Below, piece by piece: positions 1-8,961 of a stretch of 64,000 nt of DNA. The stretch lies in contig JAVBMN010000017.1 in NCBI GenBank assembly GCA_031552405.1, positions 1 through 64,000 of the forward strand, in the 5' to 3' direction. Numbering within the stretch: position 1 is the stretch's first letter; every line of letters begins with the position of its first letter. The position numbers and the translations under genes were made by a program. Origin of the DNA: UBA1794 sp031552405 (GTDB lineage: Bacteria > Bacteroidota > Bacteroidia > Bacteroidales > Bacteroidaceae). The notes under the pieces are model-generated. The model did not search any database. It worked only from the letters and a program-made list of their open reading frames with translations, and had not been told where the DNA came from.

Positions 1-5
1 ACAAT

Positions 6-532
6 GAAGATAGCCCGCATGGGCTTCAATTTTAATAACCCCCAGTAGTGCGTAACGAAGTGAAGCTACTGGGGGTTATTAAAATTGACTCTCTCCTTGG
101 CAACCCCGAAGTGGGTTGAACAGGGGCAGCGTATGGACTACATCCTTGCCTGCTTTACTCAGACTGTTCCAATTCATCCCTTTCAGGGAAGGGGGAGGAG
201 AAGGAGGTTACTATCCGGAGGTTACGCTGCGCTAACCCCCGGTTACCAAAATTTTTCCCTTTCAGGGATAGAAGATAGCCCGCATGGGCTTCAATTTTAA
301 TAACCCCCAGTAGTGCGTAACGAAGTGAAGCTACTGGGGGTAAAAGTGAGTCTCTCCTTGGCAACCCCGAAGTGGGTTGAACAGGGGCAGCGTATGGACT
401 ACGTCCTTGCCTGCCTTACTCAGACTGTTCCAATTTATCCCTTTCAGGGAAGGGAGGAAGAGAAGGAGGTTACTATCCGGAGGTTACGCTACGCTAACCC
501 CCGGTTACCTAAATTTATCCCTTTCAGGGATA
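6..532. repeat. 265-bp tandem direct repeat with REP-like hairpins
   Basis: Two head-to-tail copies (6-270 and 271-532), nearly identical apart from scattered substitutions and small indels; a third copy begins at 533 and breaks off after a few bases. Each copy holds a G/C-rich hairpin whose loop contains CGTAACGAAGTGAAG. In copy 1 the stem is 21 bp and perfect (28-48 with 66-86); in copy 2 it is shorter (about 304-313 with 331-340). A second imperfect hairpin lies near 215-245 and 478-508 (GGTTACGC / GCTAACC). The small open frames inside look like chance. The G-rich palindrome with an internal CGAAGYGAA core resembles the inverted repeats at 49.7-50.4 kb, so I read this as a REP-type element. 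No transposase is present here. Confidence 0.75.
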
Positions 533-591
533 GAAGATACCCCTAATAAATATCCGATAAGCCTAAATTAACAACCTGTTTTTCGGATTGA

Positions 592-1008
592 CCCGATTTT
601 TCTTATGAGTGTAATCTGCGAAATGATCAGCTTATCCCAATAAAACGCTTTGAGGATGCAGGCTATAGGCTTAATCTTATTTATATTTGGCTGGATACCA
701 TTGACCTCTCGGAGGAACGAGTCAAGATTCGAATCAGTGAAGGAGGTCATCCGGTAGGTAAAGCAAGCATTTTGGGCAATTATACGGAAGGTTTGTCAAA
801 TCTTGATTATTCCGTCAGCAACCACCATTGGCATCATGTGTTGTTGTTGGATAACAGCAAGGATATTCATACAGTGAAAGATGCTCTTTCTTTGCTTCTC
901 GAATTACAGGAAGGAGAGGTATATCTATCAGACCGTTTCTTCTCCCCGGCCCGTGAGAAATATCTTCCGGGTGTTTGTACCCTTCTTCGCAAATTAGGAT
1001 ACGAATAG
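592..1008 (+). pseudogene. Zeta-toxin-like kinase, C-terminal remnant
   Basis: The frame opens after a stop at 589-591 and has no ATG before 772, so the gene is headless. The conceptual product contains LIYIWLDTIDLSEERVKIR, then SEGGHPV, GLSNLDY and LLLDNSKD. That order matches the second half of bacterial zeta-toxin-like P-loop kinases (xxLxLxSxExAxxRVxxRVxxGGHxVP...GLxNL...DNS). The N-terminal Walker A region is missing. The frame continues past its stop at 1006-1008 straight into a BspA-type remnant, which suggests a rearrangement junction. The family call is from motif memory. A 78-residue peptide from 772 is possible but is unlikely to be functional. Confidence 0.5.
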
Positions 1009-1185
1009 AATCCCTGTTCTTCCGTTACGATGCAGAGCTCACAGACACCTACGCTGGAGTCAGGAGTTTTCGGTAAAATCGCCTCCAATGCAATCTTTTA
1101 TGTACCGGTAGGTTCTGTTCCTGCTTACAACTCTTGGGCGGATGCATTTAGAGGAGGGGTCGTGGAGTATACGCCAAAGCAATAA
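1009..1185 (+). pseudogene. BspA-type LRR protein, C-terminal remnant
   Basis: In frame from 1009 the translation reads CSSVTMQSSQTPTLESGVF, then FYVPVGSVPAYNSW, ending at the TAA at 1183-1185. This aligns with residues of about 700-755 of the intact LRR protein downstream (SVAIQASQAPTLYP, LYVPAGSASAYSPW). There is no start and no upstream LRR array, so it is the severed tail of a second copy of the same family. It probably marks recombination between neighbouring BspA-type genes. Confidence 0.7.
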
Positions 1186-1236
1186 AACTTCTAGAAAGAA
1201 AAAGACCCCTATTATGGCTAGTTAGTAAATAATACC

Positions 1237-1244
1237 TATATTTG
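1237..1244 (+). promoter_or_regulatory. Bacteroidetes -7 box for the LRR gene
   Basis: TATATTTG matches TAnnTTTG and lies 90 bp before the LRR start. No convincing -33 TTTG is visible at the usual spacing. Confidence 0.5.
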
Positions 1245-1333
1245 CATCTGTTTTATCTGACATCTCAATATGTACTTTACTGCCTTTAAATGCCCTGTAG
1301 GGGGGAAGGTATATTTAAAACAAATTACATACT

Positions 1334-3838
1334 ATGAAGTATAAATTATTATTATTGTTCACTTTGGTATCCTTACAATCTTGGGGATTGGGTTTTACTA
1401 TAGATGGTATTACGTATAATACCTTGGCAGGTGATACCACGGTAGAGGTTACGACCGGCAATTTTATTGGGATAACTGAGGTGGTGATACCGGAAGTTGT
1501 GACATACAATTCGGTAACGTATGAGGTGGTGAAAATAAAAGATTATGCTTTTCAATTTTGCAATTCATTGATTTCCATATCCATGCCCAAAGTAACTGAG
1601 GTTGGAAGCTTTGCTTTCTATGACTGCATCTTGTTATCTTCGGTATCCATGCCTATGGTGAAAACGATTGGGGAGGCTGCTTTCTATTTTTGTTCCTTGT
1701 TATCTTCCATAGAGATGCCTGAAGTAACAGAGATTGGGAGTTATGCTTTCAATAGTTGTAGACGGTTATCTTCAGTATCCATATCTAATGTTACAACGAT
1801 TAATGACGGTGTTTTTAGCTATTGTTCCGCCGTAACTTCTATTACAATCCCTGAAACAATAACCCGTATTGGCAGTGAGGCTTTTAAGGGTTGTTCATCC
1901 CTGGCTTCCGTCACCATACAAGCCTCACAGGTACCCACGCTGGGCCAGGATGTTTTCAGAGATATTGCCCCTCATGCAATTCTCAACGTGCCGGAAGGAG
2001 CTGCTGCTGCCTATAGATCATGGTCAAGTCTGTTTGGAGGAAGAATTGCGGGAAATGAAGACCCACTTATAATAGCATACAAGATCCTGGAAGGAACCCA
2101 GACCGTCGAAGTGATTAGTGGCAGTAATTATACCGGAGAGCTTATAATACCTGCTACAGTGAAGGATCCCGCTGATGGGGAAACGTATAAAGTGGTGAGA
2201 ATTGGGGACGGGGCTTTTTATAATTACACTTCTTTGACTTCGGTTGTTATTCCTGAGGGGGTAACTAGTATTGGGAATAGTGCTTTTGTTAATTGCTCTT
2301 CCTTGGTTTCTGTTGTAATACCTAAAGGGATAACCAAGATTGTAAGTGGGACTTTTGAGGGTTGTTCCTCCTTGGTTTCCATTACGATACCTGAAGGAGT
2401 AACCAGTGTTGAGTATGGGGCTTTTAGTGCTTGTTCCTCCTTAGTTTCCGTTACGATACCTGAAGGAGTAACCCGTGTTGAGTATGGGGTTTTTAGTGGT
2501 TGTTCCTCCTTAGTTTCTGTTACAATACCTAAGGGAGTAATCTATGTTGAGAATGAGGCTTTTCTCGGTTGTTCCTCCTTGGTTTCCATTACGATACCTG
2601 AGGGGGTAAGGGGTATTGGAACTGAGGCTTTTAGCGGTTGTTCCTCCTTGGTGTCCGTCACGATACCTGAGAGTGTGACCTCTATTGGCGAGAAAGCTTT
2701 TTTTGAATGTTCTTCGTTAACCTCTGTTGAAATTTCCAGTCGCATGACTAGCCTTGCAAATAGGACTTTTTGGGGTTGCTCCTCCTTGGCTTCCATCACA
2801 ATCCCTGAGGGGGTAACCAGTATTGGAAATCAGGTTTTTTGGGATTGTTACTCTCTGGCTTCTATAACAATACCTGCTAAAGTAACTAATATTGGGAATG
2901 ATGCTTTTCTATACTGTCCAAAATTGGAAGCAATACATGTAGCTGAAAGCAATAAATCCTACTCTTCAATAGATGGGGTGTTGTTTAATAAGGTCTATAG
3001 TGAGGTATGCAGATATCCGGAAGGAAAAGCGGGTACAAGTTATTCTATACCTCCTAGTGTGACAAGTATAGGGCAATATGCTTTTATGGATTGTTCCTCT
3101 TTAACATCTGTTGAGATTCCTCTTGGTATGAGACGTATTGAAGATAGAGCTTTCTTGGGTTGTTCCTCTTTAATTTCTGTTGCAATCCCTTCCAGTGTGA
3201 CTTCTATTGAGGCGTATGCTTTTACGGATTGTTCTTCCTTAGCCTCCATCGCTATTCCTGCTGGTGTGACTAGTATTGAGGTTTGGACTTTTTCCGGTTG
3301 TTCTTCCTTGTCTTCTGTCACGATACCTGCTAGTGTAACCAGTATCAAGTATAAAGCTTTTTCAGATTGTTCTTCCCTGACTTCCATCGCTATTCCTGCT
3401 GGTGTGACTAGTATTGAGACTTGGGCTTTTTCCGATTGCCTCTCCCTGTCCTCCGTCGCCATACAAGCCTCACAGGCACCCACATTGTACCCGACAGTTT
3501 TTAACAATATTGCCCTCGATGCAATTCTCTATGTACCAGCAGGTTCCGCTTCTGCCTATAGCCCTTGGGCGGAAATGTTTGGCGGTGGAATTGTAGAAAG
3601 TATCCTCAATGCAATAGATCCTCTCACTGCTGATCACACTGAAGTCGGTAATTTGCTTATATTCACCGCGCCTGGTGAAGCAGTAGTGGTGGAAGCCGAA
3701 GTACCCCTGGAAGCCATGCTGTACACCGCAGGCGGTACCGCCCTTGCCCGCCTGCAGCTCCAAAGAGGTCGTAACGTGCTGCCCGCTCTTCCCGCAGGCA
3801 CCTACTTCATTAACCGGCAACATTTCATCGTGCAGTAA
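1334..3838 (+). CDS. Secreted BspA-family leucine-rich repeat protein
   Basis: This 834-residue protein starts with a signal peptide (about 1-20, KLLLLFTLV core). It continues with a long run of LRR_5/BspA-type repeats of 22-24 residues (about 45-240 and 275-735), typically I.S.AF..CSSL.SVTIP. Two repeat blocks are separated by a non-repeat strand segment (about 240-290), and each block closes with the APTLY/VPAGSASAY unit. The last 75 residues are repeat-free and end in a LPAGTYFINRQHFIVQ tail that resembles short C-terminal beta domains of secreted Bacteroidetes proteins. BspA-type proteins are surface or secreted binding proteins; the ligand cannot be inferred. The DNA repeats are so alike that copy number probably changes by recombination, and a severed tail of a relative lies just upstream. 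Confidence 0.85.
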   Translation: MKYKLLLLFTLVSLQSWGLGFTIDGITYNTLAGDTTVEVTTGNFIGITEVVIPEVVTYNSVTYEVVKIKDYAFQFCNSLISISMPKVTEVGSFAFYDCILLSSVSMPMVKTIGEAAFYFCSLLSSIEMPEVTEIGSYAFNSCRRLSSVSISNVTTINDGVFSYCSAVTSITIPETITRIGSEAFKGCSSLASVTIQASQVPTLGQDVFRDIAPHAILNVPEGAAAAYRSWSSLFGGRIAGNEDPLIIAYKILEGTQTVEVISGSNYTGELIIPATVKDPADGETYKVVRIGDGAFYNYTSLTSVVIPEGVTSIGNSAFVNCSSLVSVVIPKGITKIVSGTFEGCSSLVSITIPEGVTSVEYGAFSACSSLVSVTIPEGVTRVEYGVFSGCSSLVSVTIPKGVIYVENEAFLGCSSLVSITIPEGVRGIGTEAFSGCSSLVSVTIPESVTSIGEKAFFECSSLTSVEISSRMTSLANRTFWGCSSLASITIPEGVTSIGNQVFWDCYSLASITIPAKVTNIGNDAFLYCPKLEAIHVAESNKSYSSIDGVLFNKVYSEVCRYPEGKAGTSYSIPPSVTSIGQYAFMDCSSLTSVEIPLGMRRIEDRAFLGCSSLISVAIPSSVTSIEAYAFTDCSSLASIAIPAGVTSIEVWTFSGCSSLSSVTIPASVTSIKYKAFSDCSSLTSIAIPAGVTSIETWAFSDCLSLSSVAIQASQAPTLYPTVFNNIALDAILYVPAGSASAYSPWAEMFGGGIVESILNAIDPLTADHTEVGNLLIFTAPGEAVVVEAEVPLEAMLYTAGGTALARLQLQRGRNVLPALPAGTYFINRQHFIVQ

Positions 3839-4260
3839 TACCTGTTATTAAGAATTTAAGTATATTATGTAGCCCGCATTATTCATACTCTATCTACAGA
3901 AAATCAATTACCTATCCTTTAGTAGATGGAATGTGAATGTTAGGGCCTCATTTTATACGGGCAGACACGCAGGTCCGCGCCCTACGTGCCCCATCGTGCA
4001 AAACAAATTTATTTCCTTCCAATACCTTTCAAAAACTCTTCTGGAAGCTCCTCTTTGTGTGAATTTCCTGTTATATAACACAGATCACCTGAAGGATTCA
4101 TGGAATTCGGATAAAAACATGATTTTGTCAGTTCCAGATGGCAATTTATTGAATAATATGCAGTATATTTGCACGTCTTTTTGCAATCTTTACCTATTTA
4201 TAATAAGGTGGATGGCAAATTGTTAAGGATTAATTTACAATTAAATATACTGCAGTTTTT
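3839..4260. other. Intergenic region before the nuo operon
   Basis: This 422-bp stretch contains no supportable gene. Around 3957-3995 lies a G/C-rich patch with GGGC...GCCC ends (GGGCAGACACGCAGGTCC), which resembles a short dispersed repeat I associate with Bacteroides intergenic DNA. The nuo promoter box follows at 4164. A 97-codon open frame (3933-4226) crosses both and is judged spurious. Confidence 0.4.
4164..4171 (+). promoter_or_regulatory. -7 box of the nuo operon promoter
   Basis: TATATTTG fits TAnnTTTG and lies 90 bp before nuoA, giving a leader of roughly 80 nt. The -33 element is not evident. Confidence 0.5.
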
Positions 4261-4611
4261 ATGAATTTTATGATGTTCATGGTGGCTATTGTAGCGGCGT
4301 TGTTACTGGTAACAGCGGCGTTGGTGATAGCCAAAGCCATCGGACCGCGCTCGTTCAATCCGCAAAAAGCGGAGCCGTACGAGTGTGGAATGTTGACTCG
4401 CGGTGAGACATGGATGCAGTTCAGGGTGGGGTACTATTTGTTCGCCATCCTCTATCTTGTGTTCGATGTGGAGGCTATGTTCCTCTTCCCGTGGGCAGTT
4501 ATCGTAGGAGATCTGGGTCCGGCTGCGCTGACTGGCGTGCTGTTCTTCCTGGGAGTACTAATTTTAGGATTGGCGTATGCCTGGCGAAAAGGAGCGCTTG
4601 AATGGAAATGA
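4261..4611 (+). CDS. nuoA: NADH-quinone oxidoreductase subunit A
   Basis: This 116-residue inner-membrane subunit has three hydrophobic helices (about 5-28, 58-82 and 88-110) and the NuoA signature PYECGM followed by VGYYLFAILYLVFDVEA. It helps form the quinone-site region where the membrane arm meets the peripheral arm. It is the first gene of a ten-gene operon, and its end overlaps the nuoB start (4602-4611), which points to translational coupling. Length is normal for the family. Confidence 0.95.
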   Translation: MNFMMFMVAIVAALLLVTAALVIAKAIGPRSFNPQKAEPYECGMLTRGETWMQFRVGYYLFAILYLVFDVEAMFLFPWAVIVGDLGPAALTGVLFFLGVLILGLAYAWRKGALEWK

Positions 4612-5192
4612 GAGAGCCGAAGATCAAAAACATTCCTTACGCAGAGTTTCAGGACAATGAGTACCTGGAGAAGATGGTGGAGGAGCTCAACCAGAACGGC
4701 ACCAATGTCGTGGTGAGCAACCTGGATGCACTGATTAACTGGGGACGTAGCAATTCACTGTGGTCACTGACCTTTGGTACGAGTTGTTGCGCCATTGAAT
4801 TTATGGCCCTTGGAGCGGCGCGCTATGACATGGCGCGTTTTGGTTTCGAGGTAACCCGTAACTCGCCCCGTCAGGCAGACATGATCATGGTGCTGGGTAC
4901 TATCACCCACAAAATGGCACCCGTACTGAAGCGCCTCTATGACCAGATGGCCGAGCCTAAATACGTGATAGCCATTGGCGGATGTACCATCAGCGGCGGT
5001 CCGTTCAAGAGCTCGTACCACGTGGTGAACGGTATCGACCAGATTGTGCCGGTAGACGTATTTGTACCCGGATGCCCTCCACGCCCCGAAGCATTCTACT
5101 ACGGTATGATGCAGTTGCAGCGTAAGATAAAGCTTGAAAACTTCTTCGGCGGCGTAAACCGCAAGGAGAAAGAACCCAAAGAGGAGGAATAA
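4602..5192 (+). CDS. nuoB: NADH-quinone oxidoreductase subunit B (cluster N2)
   Basis: This 196-residue peripheral subunit binds the terminal [4Fe-4S] cluster N2 that passes electrons to quinone. The ligands are visible as the tandem pair in GTSCCAIEF (Cys62, Cys63), Cys128 in IGGCTISGG and Cys158 in VPGCPPRPE. The start at 4602 overlaps nuoA; a second ATG at 4608 forms an ATGA overlap with the nuoA stop and is equally plausible. A short charged C-terminal tail (KEKEPKEEE) is dispensable-looking. Confidence 0.95.
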   Translation: MEMREPKIKNIPYAEFQDNEYLEKMVEELNQNGTNVVVSNLDALINWGRSNSLWSLTFGTSCCAIEFMALGAARYDMARFGFEVTRNSPRQADMIMVLGTITHKMAPVLKRLYDQMAEPKYVIAIGGCTISGGPFKSSYHVVNGIDQIVPVDVFVPGCPPRPEAFYYGMMQLQRKIKLENFFGGVNRKEKEPKEEE

Positions 5193-5195
5193 ACG

Positions 5196-6812
5196 ATGAG
5201 CATGAAAGAAAGAATAAGCAAACTGGTGCCCGAAGTAACCTTTGAGGAACTGGGCGACCTGGTGGCCGTAGTGCCCGCGCAGCAATTCAGAAGCCTCATG
5301 GAGAGCCTCCGGGGTGAGGGCGATAAGATGGACTACCTGCGTGACATCATGGGTATGGACTTCGGAGAACAGCTTGGAGCCATCTATTACCTGGAATCTA
5401 CCGCCACTGCCGCACAGATAGCCATTAAAGTAGTGGCCGATAGCCGTGAAAACCCGTTGTTGCCCAGTGTGTGCGATCTATGGACCACCGCTGAATTCAA
5501 GGAACGCGAAGTATTTGACTTCCTCGGCATCCAATTTATAAACAACCCCGACATGCGTCGCCTCTTCCTGCGTGAGGACTGGGTAGGATACCCCCTTCGT
5601 AAGGATTATGACATGAACTCCAATCCCCTGAATATGGAGAATGAGGTGAATGTAGACGTGACCGATGAGTACGTGATCGATGCCAGAGGCAATCTTGAAG
5701 ATATTAAAAACACCGTGTTCGACAAGGAAGACTTTGTAGTGAACATCGGCCCTCAGCACCCCTCTACACACGGTGTGCTCCGCCTGCGTACCTCGCTGAA
5801 AGGCGAAACGGTAACCAAGGTAGACCCTGTGTGCGGATACATCCACCGCGGTATCGAGAAGATGGCCGAGGATATGACCTATCCTCAGATCATGGCCATG
5901 ATGGACCGTCTGGATTACCTCAGTGCCAACCAGAACCGCCATGCCCTGTGTATGTGTGTGGAGAAGGCTTGCGGCATCGAGATTCCGGAACGTGTGCAGT
6001 ACATCCGTACCATTATTGATGAGTTGCAGCGTATTGACTCGCACTTGTTGTTCTATGCCTGTCTGGTAATGGACATGGGTGGCCTTACTCCGTTCTTCTA
6101 CGGATTCCGTGACCGTGAGATGATCCTTGACATATTCGAAGACACTACCGGCGGACGCCTCATCCAGAACTATTATGTAATAGGTGGACTACAGGCGGAT
6201 ATTCACCCTGACTTCCAAAGCAAGACAAAGGCGTTTATCACCCACCTGCGCGGTATCATCCATGAATACCACGAGATATTTACCGGAAACATCATCGCCC
6301 GCGAACGCCTTATCGGCGTGGGAATGCTCTCCCGCGAGGACGCTATCTCCATGGGTACTACCGGTGGTACGGGACGTGCCTCGGGATGGTCGAACGACGT
6401 GCGCAAGCGCCATCCGTATGCCCTGTATGACAAGGTGAACTTCAAGGAGATTACCTATACCGGCTGCGACAGCTTCGACCGTTACATTGTGCGTATGGAC
6501 GAGATCATGGAATCCATGAATATCATCGAACAGCTCATCGACAATATCCCCGAAGGTGAGTACAGAGTGAAAACAAAACCCATCCTGAAAGTACCCGAAG
6601 GCACTTATTCAGCCTCAGTAGAAGCCAGCCGCGGAGAGTTCTCCGTATTCCTGGTGAGCAAGGGCGAGAAGACACCGTACCGTTTGCACCTCCGTTCTAC
6701 GGGGCTGCCCCTGGTACAGGCACTCGACAAGGTGTGCAGCGGCAACAAGATTGCCGACCTTATCGCCATCGGTGGTACCTTGGATTATGTGATTCCGGAT
6801 ATTGACAGATAA
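5196..6812 (+). CDS. nuoCD: Fused NADH-quinone oxidoreductase subunits C and D
   Basis: In this 538-residue fusion, residues 1 to about 150 are the NuoC (30 kDa) domain, with EREVFDFLGI and LREDWVGYPLRKDY. Residues from about 178 to the end are NuoD (49 kDa), starting NIGPQHPSTHGVLRL and including GYIHRGIEKMAED and FFYGFRDRE. NuoD lines the quinone cavity beside NuoB. The fusion is known from enterobacteria and Bacteroidetes. It starts 3 bp after nuoB and 8 bp separate it from nuoH. Confidence 0.95.
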   Translation: MSMKERISKLVPEVTFEELGDLVAVVPAQQFRSLMESLRGEGDKMDYLRDIMGMDFGEQLGAIYYLESTATAAQIAIKVVADSRENPLLPSVCDLWTTAEFKEREVFDFLGIQFINNPDMRRLFLREDWVGYPLRKDYDMNSNPLNMENEVNVDVTDEYVIDARGNLEDIKNTVFDKEDFVVNIGPQHPSTHGVLRLRTSLKGETVTKVDPVCGYIHRGIEKMAEDMTYPQIMAMMDRLDYLSANQNRHALCMCVEKACGIEIPERVQYIRTIIDELQRIDSHLLFYACLVMDMGGLTPFFYGFRDREMILDIFEDTTGGRLIQNYYVIGGLQADIHPDFQSKTKAFITHLRGIIHEYHEIFTGNIIARERLIGVGMLSREDAISMGTTGGTGRASGWSNDVRKRHPYALYDKVNFKEITYTGCDSFDRYIVRMDEIMESMNIIEQLIDNIPEGEYRVKTKPILKVPEGTYSASVEASRGEFSVFLVSKGEKTPYRLHLRSTGLPLVQALDKVCSGNKIADLIAIGGTLDYVIPDIDR

Positions 6813-6820
6813 CAGTAAAT

Positions 6821-7918
6821 ATGGAAAATTCATTTTTAAATTATTATAGCTTTGCGCCCGTTACCCGCTGGATTCACGAAATGCTGTGCAGTGTGATGCC
6901 CGAGGGGGTGGCGCTCTTTTTGGAAGGACTGGTTATCGCAGTGGTCATTATCCTGCTGTATGCCGTACTTGCCATTGTGCTGATCTATATGGAGCGCAAA
7001 GTGTGCGCCTTCTTCCAGTGCCGCATCGGGCCTAACCGTGTGGGTAAGTGGGGATTGCTGCAGGTCTTTGCCGACGTGTTTAAGATCCTCATCAAGGAAA
7101 TTATCAAGCTTAAGAACTCTGACCATCTGCTCTATGAGATGGCGCCTTACATGGTGATCCTTGCCTCTATCCTGACATTCTCCTGCCTGCCCTGGCACAA
7201 CGGAATGCAGATTATCGACTTCAACGTAGGTGTATTCTTCGTACTGGCTGCCTCGTCAATCGAGGTCGTGGGTATCCTGATGGCCGGATGGAGTAGTAAC
7301 AACAAGTACACCCTGATTGGTGCCATGCGTAGCGGTGCCATGATGATCAGCTACGAGCTGTCACTGGGACTGGCCATTATGACAATGGTAGCCCTGAGCG
7401 GCACGATGAGCATCAGCGGTATCGTGGAGAGCCAGGCCGACGGGTGGAACATCTTCAAGGGACACCTCCCTGCGTGGATCGCCTTCGTGGTGTATCTCAT
7501 CGCCGGTAATGCAGAGGCTAACCGCGGACCGTTCGACTTGGCCGAGGCTGAGCAGGAGCTGACCGCCGGATACCATACTGAATATTCCGGTATGCACTTC
7601 GGTTTCTTCTACCTGGCTGAGTACCTCAACCTGTTCATCGTATCCGGAATTGCAGCTACTGTGTTCCTGGGCGGATGGATGCCGTTGCACATTGCCGGGC
7701 TTGACGCCTTCAATGCTACGATGGACTTTATCCCCGGATTTGTATGGTTCTTCGGTAAGGCGTTCCTTATCGTGTTCCTGCTCATGTGGATCAAATGGAC
7801 CTTCCCCCGTCTGCGTATCGACCAGATCCTGACGCTGGAGTGGAAGTACCTGATCCCCATCTGTTTGTTCAACCTCTTGCTGATGACCGTGCTGAAAGTA
7901 TTCGGCCTCGTGTTCTAA
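6821..7918 (+). CDS. nuoH: NADH-quinone oxidoreductase subunit H
   Basis: This 365-residue membrane subunit has about eight helices. It carries the family blocks YMERKVCAFFQCRIGPNRVG and FDLAEAEQELTAGYHTEYS followed by FGFFYLAEY, the acidic loop that contributes to the quinone channel and the E-channel. It docks the peripheral arm onto the membrane arm. A 54-bp A/T-rich spacer, the longest gap inside this operon, separates it from nuoI. Confidence 0.95.
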   Translation: MENSFLNYYSFAPVTRWIHEMLCSVMPEGVALFLEGLVIAVVIILLYAVLAIVLIYMERKVCAFFQCRIGPNRVGKWGLLQVFADVFKILIKEIIKLKNSDHLLYEMAPYMVILASILTFSCLPWHNGMQIIDFNVGVFFVLAASSIEVVGILMAGWSSNNKYTLIGAMRSGAMMISYELSLGLAIMTMVALSGTMSISGIVESQADGWNIFKGHLPAWIAFVVYLIAGNAEANRGPFDLAEAEQELTAGYHTEYSGMHFGFFYLAEYLNLFIVSGIAATVFLGGWMPLHIAGLDAFNATMDFIPGFVWFFGKAFLIVFLLMWIKWTFPRLRIDQILTLEWKYLIPICLFNLLLMTVLKVFGLVF

Positions 7919-7972
7919 AGAGCTGTGAAGAATCAATTCTTAATTCATAATTTTTAATTCTTAATTAACAGA

Positions 7973-8443
7973 ATGAGTTTCATATCCTATATAAACGGTA
8001 TAGCAGGAGGCGTGAAGTCCCTGACTACCGGTATGAGGACTTCCATCCGTGTATTCTTCCGCGCGAAGATTACGGAGCAATATCCTGAGAATCGCGCCAC
8101 GCTGCACATCAGCGAGCGGTTCCGCGGAAAGCTGGTCATGCCTCATGATGAGAATAATCAACATAATTGCACCGCCTGCGGTCTGTGTCAGACTGCCTGC
8201 CCTAACGGTACCATTACAGTGACTACCGGCACGCAGGAAACGGAGGACGGCAAGAAGAAACGCTACCTGGTGAAGTACGACTACGACCTGGGTTGCTGCA
8301 TCTTTTGCCAGCTCTGTGTGAATGCTTGTAACTTTGGTGCGATCGAGTTTACCAACGAGTTTGAGAATGCCGTATACACCCGTAGCAAACTGGTGCAGCA
8401 GCTCAACCACGAAGGTTCCACCCTAAAAAGCAAAAACAAATGA
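7973..8443 (+). CDS. nuoI: NADH-quinone oxidoreductase subunit I (2x[4Fe-4S] ferredoxin)
   Basis: This 156-residue peripheral subunit has two ferredoxin motifs, CTACGLCQTACP (about 64-75) and CIFCQLCVNAC (about 104-114), which hold clusters N6a and N6b. The usual Pro after the last Cys of the second motif is Asn here. With no NuoE/F/G encoded nearby, this protein is the likely entry point for electrons from a soluble donor such as ferredoxin, which is an inference. Its stop overlaps the start of nuoJ. Confidence 0.93.
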   Translation: MSFISYINGIAGGVKSLTTGMRTSIRVFFRAKITEQYPENRATLHISERFRGKLVMPHDENNQHNCTACGLCQTACPNGTITVTTGTQETEDGKKKRYLVKYDYDLGCCIFCQLCVNACNFGAIEFTNEFENAVYTRSKLVQQLNHEGSTLKSKNK

Positions 8444-8955
8444 TGGATATCACACTTCACTCAGTAGTGTTCCTGCTGACGGCCTTGGCCATGATGGTGC
8501 TTTCTGTATTGACGGTGACCACTAAGAGTATCCTGCGTTCGGTTACTTACCTGCTGTTTGTCCTTCTCGGTACGGCTCTGTTTTACTTCATGCTGGATTA
8601 CACGTTCCTGGGTTCGGCCCAGCTCATCGTGTATGCAGGAGGTATCGTGGTGCTGTTCGTGTTCTCGATTCTGCTCACCCGCTCGGACAAGAGTCTGAAC
8701 GCCAAGCTGAGCTTCAAGAAAGTAGTGCCGGCACTGGTGGCTTCGCTGGCCGGAGCAGCTATTTTCCTGTATTGCATCCTGTCGCACGGTTTCTTCTGGC
8801 AGTCGGCCCCCTCGGGCGAAGAGCTGGATATGCCCACCATCGGTCATGCGCTGATGGGTGCCGGTAAGTACCAGTATCTGTTGCCTTTCGAGGCAGTCAG
8901 TGTGCTGCTATTGGCCTGTTTGATAGGTGGTATTTTAATTGCACGTAAACGATAA
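8440..8955 (+). CDS. nuoJ: NADH-quinone oxidoreductase subunit J
   Basis: This 171-residue membrane subunit has five predicted helices. It contains the family core FLGSAQLIVYAGGIVVLFVF, which corresponds to the pi-bulge helix 3 region involved in coupling. The start overlaps the nuoI stop (8440-8443), and a second ATG at 8443 is possible. The end lies 6 bp before nuoK. Confidence 0.94.
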   Translation: MMDITLHSVVFLLTALAMMVLSVLTVTTKSILRSVTYLLFVLLGTALFYFMLDYTFLGSAQLIVYAGGIVVLFVFSILLTRSDKSLNAKLSFKKVVPALVASLAGAAIFLYCILSHGFFWQSAPSGEELDMPTIGHALMGAGKYQYLLPFEAVSVLLLACLIGGILIARKR

Positions 8956-8961
8956 ACAGCT

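Noticed and set aside
85..546. Short open frames inside the 265-bp repeats
   Set aside because: They read through the hairpins, lack recognisable features, and change frame between the two copies.
3933..4226. 97-codon open frame before nuoA
   Set aside because: It spans a repeat-like patch and the nuo promoter, has no protein features, and ends inside the nuo leader.
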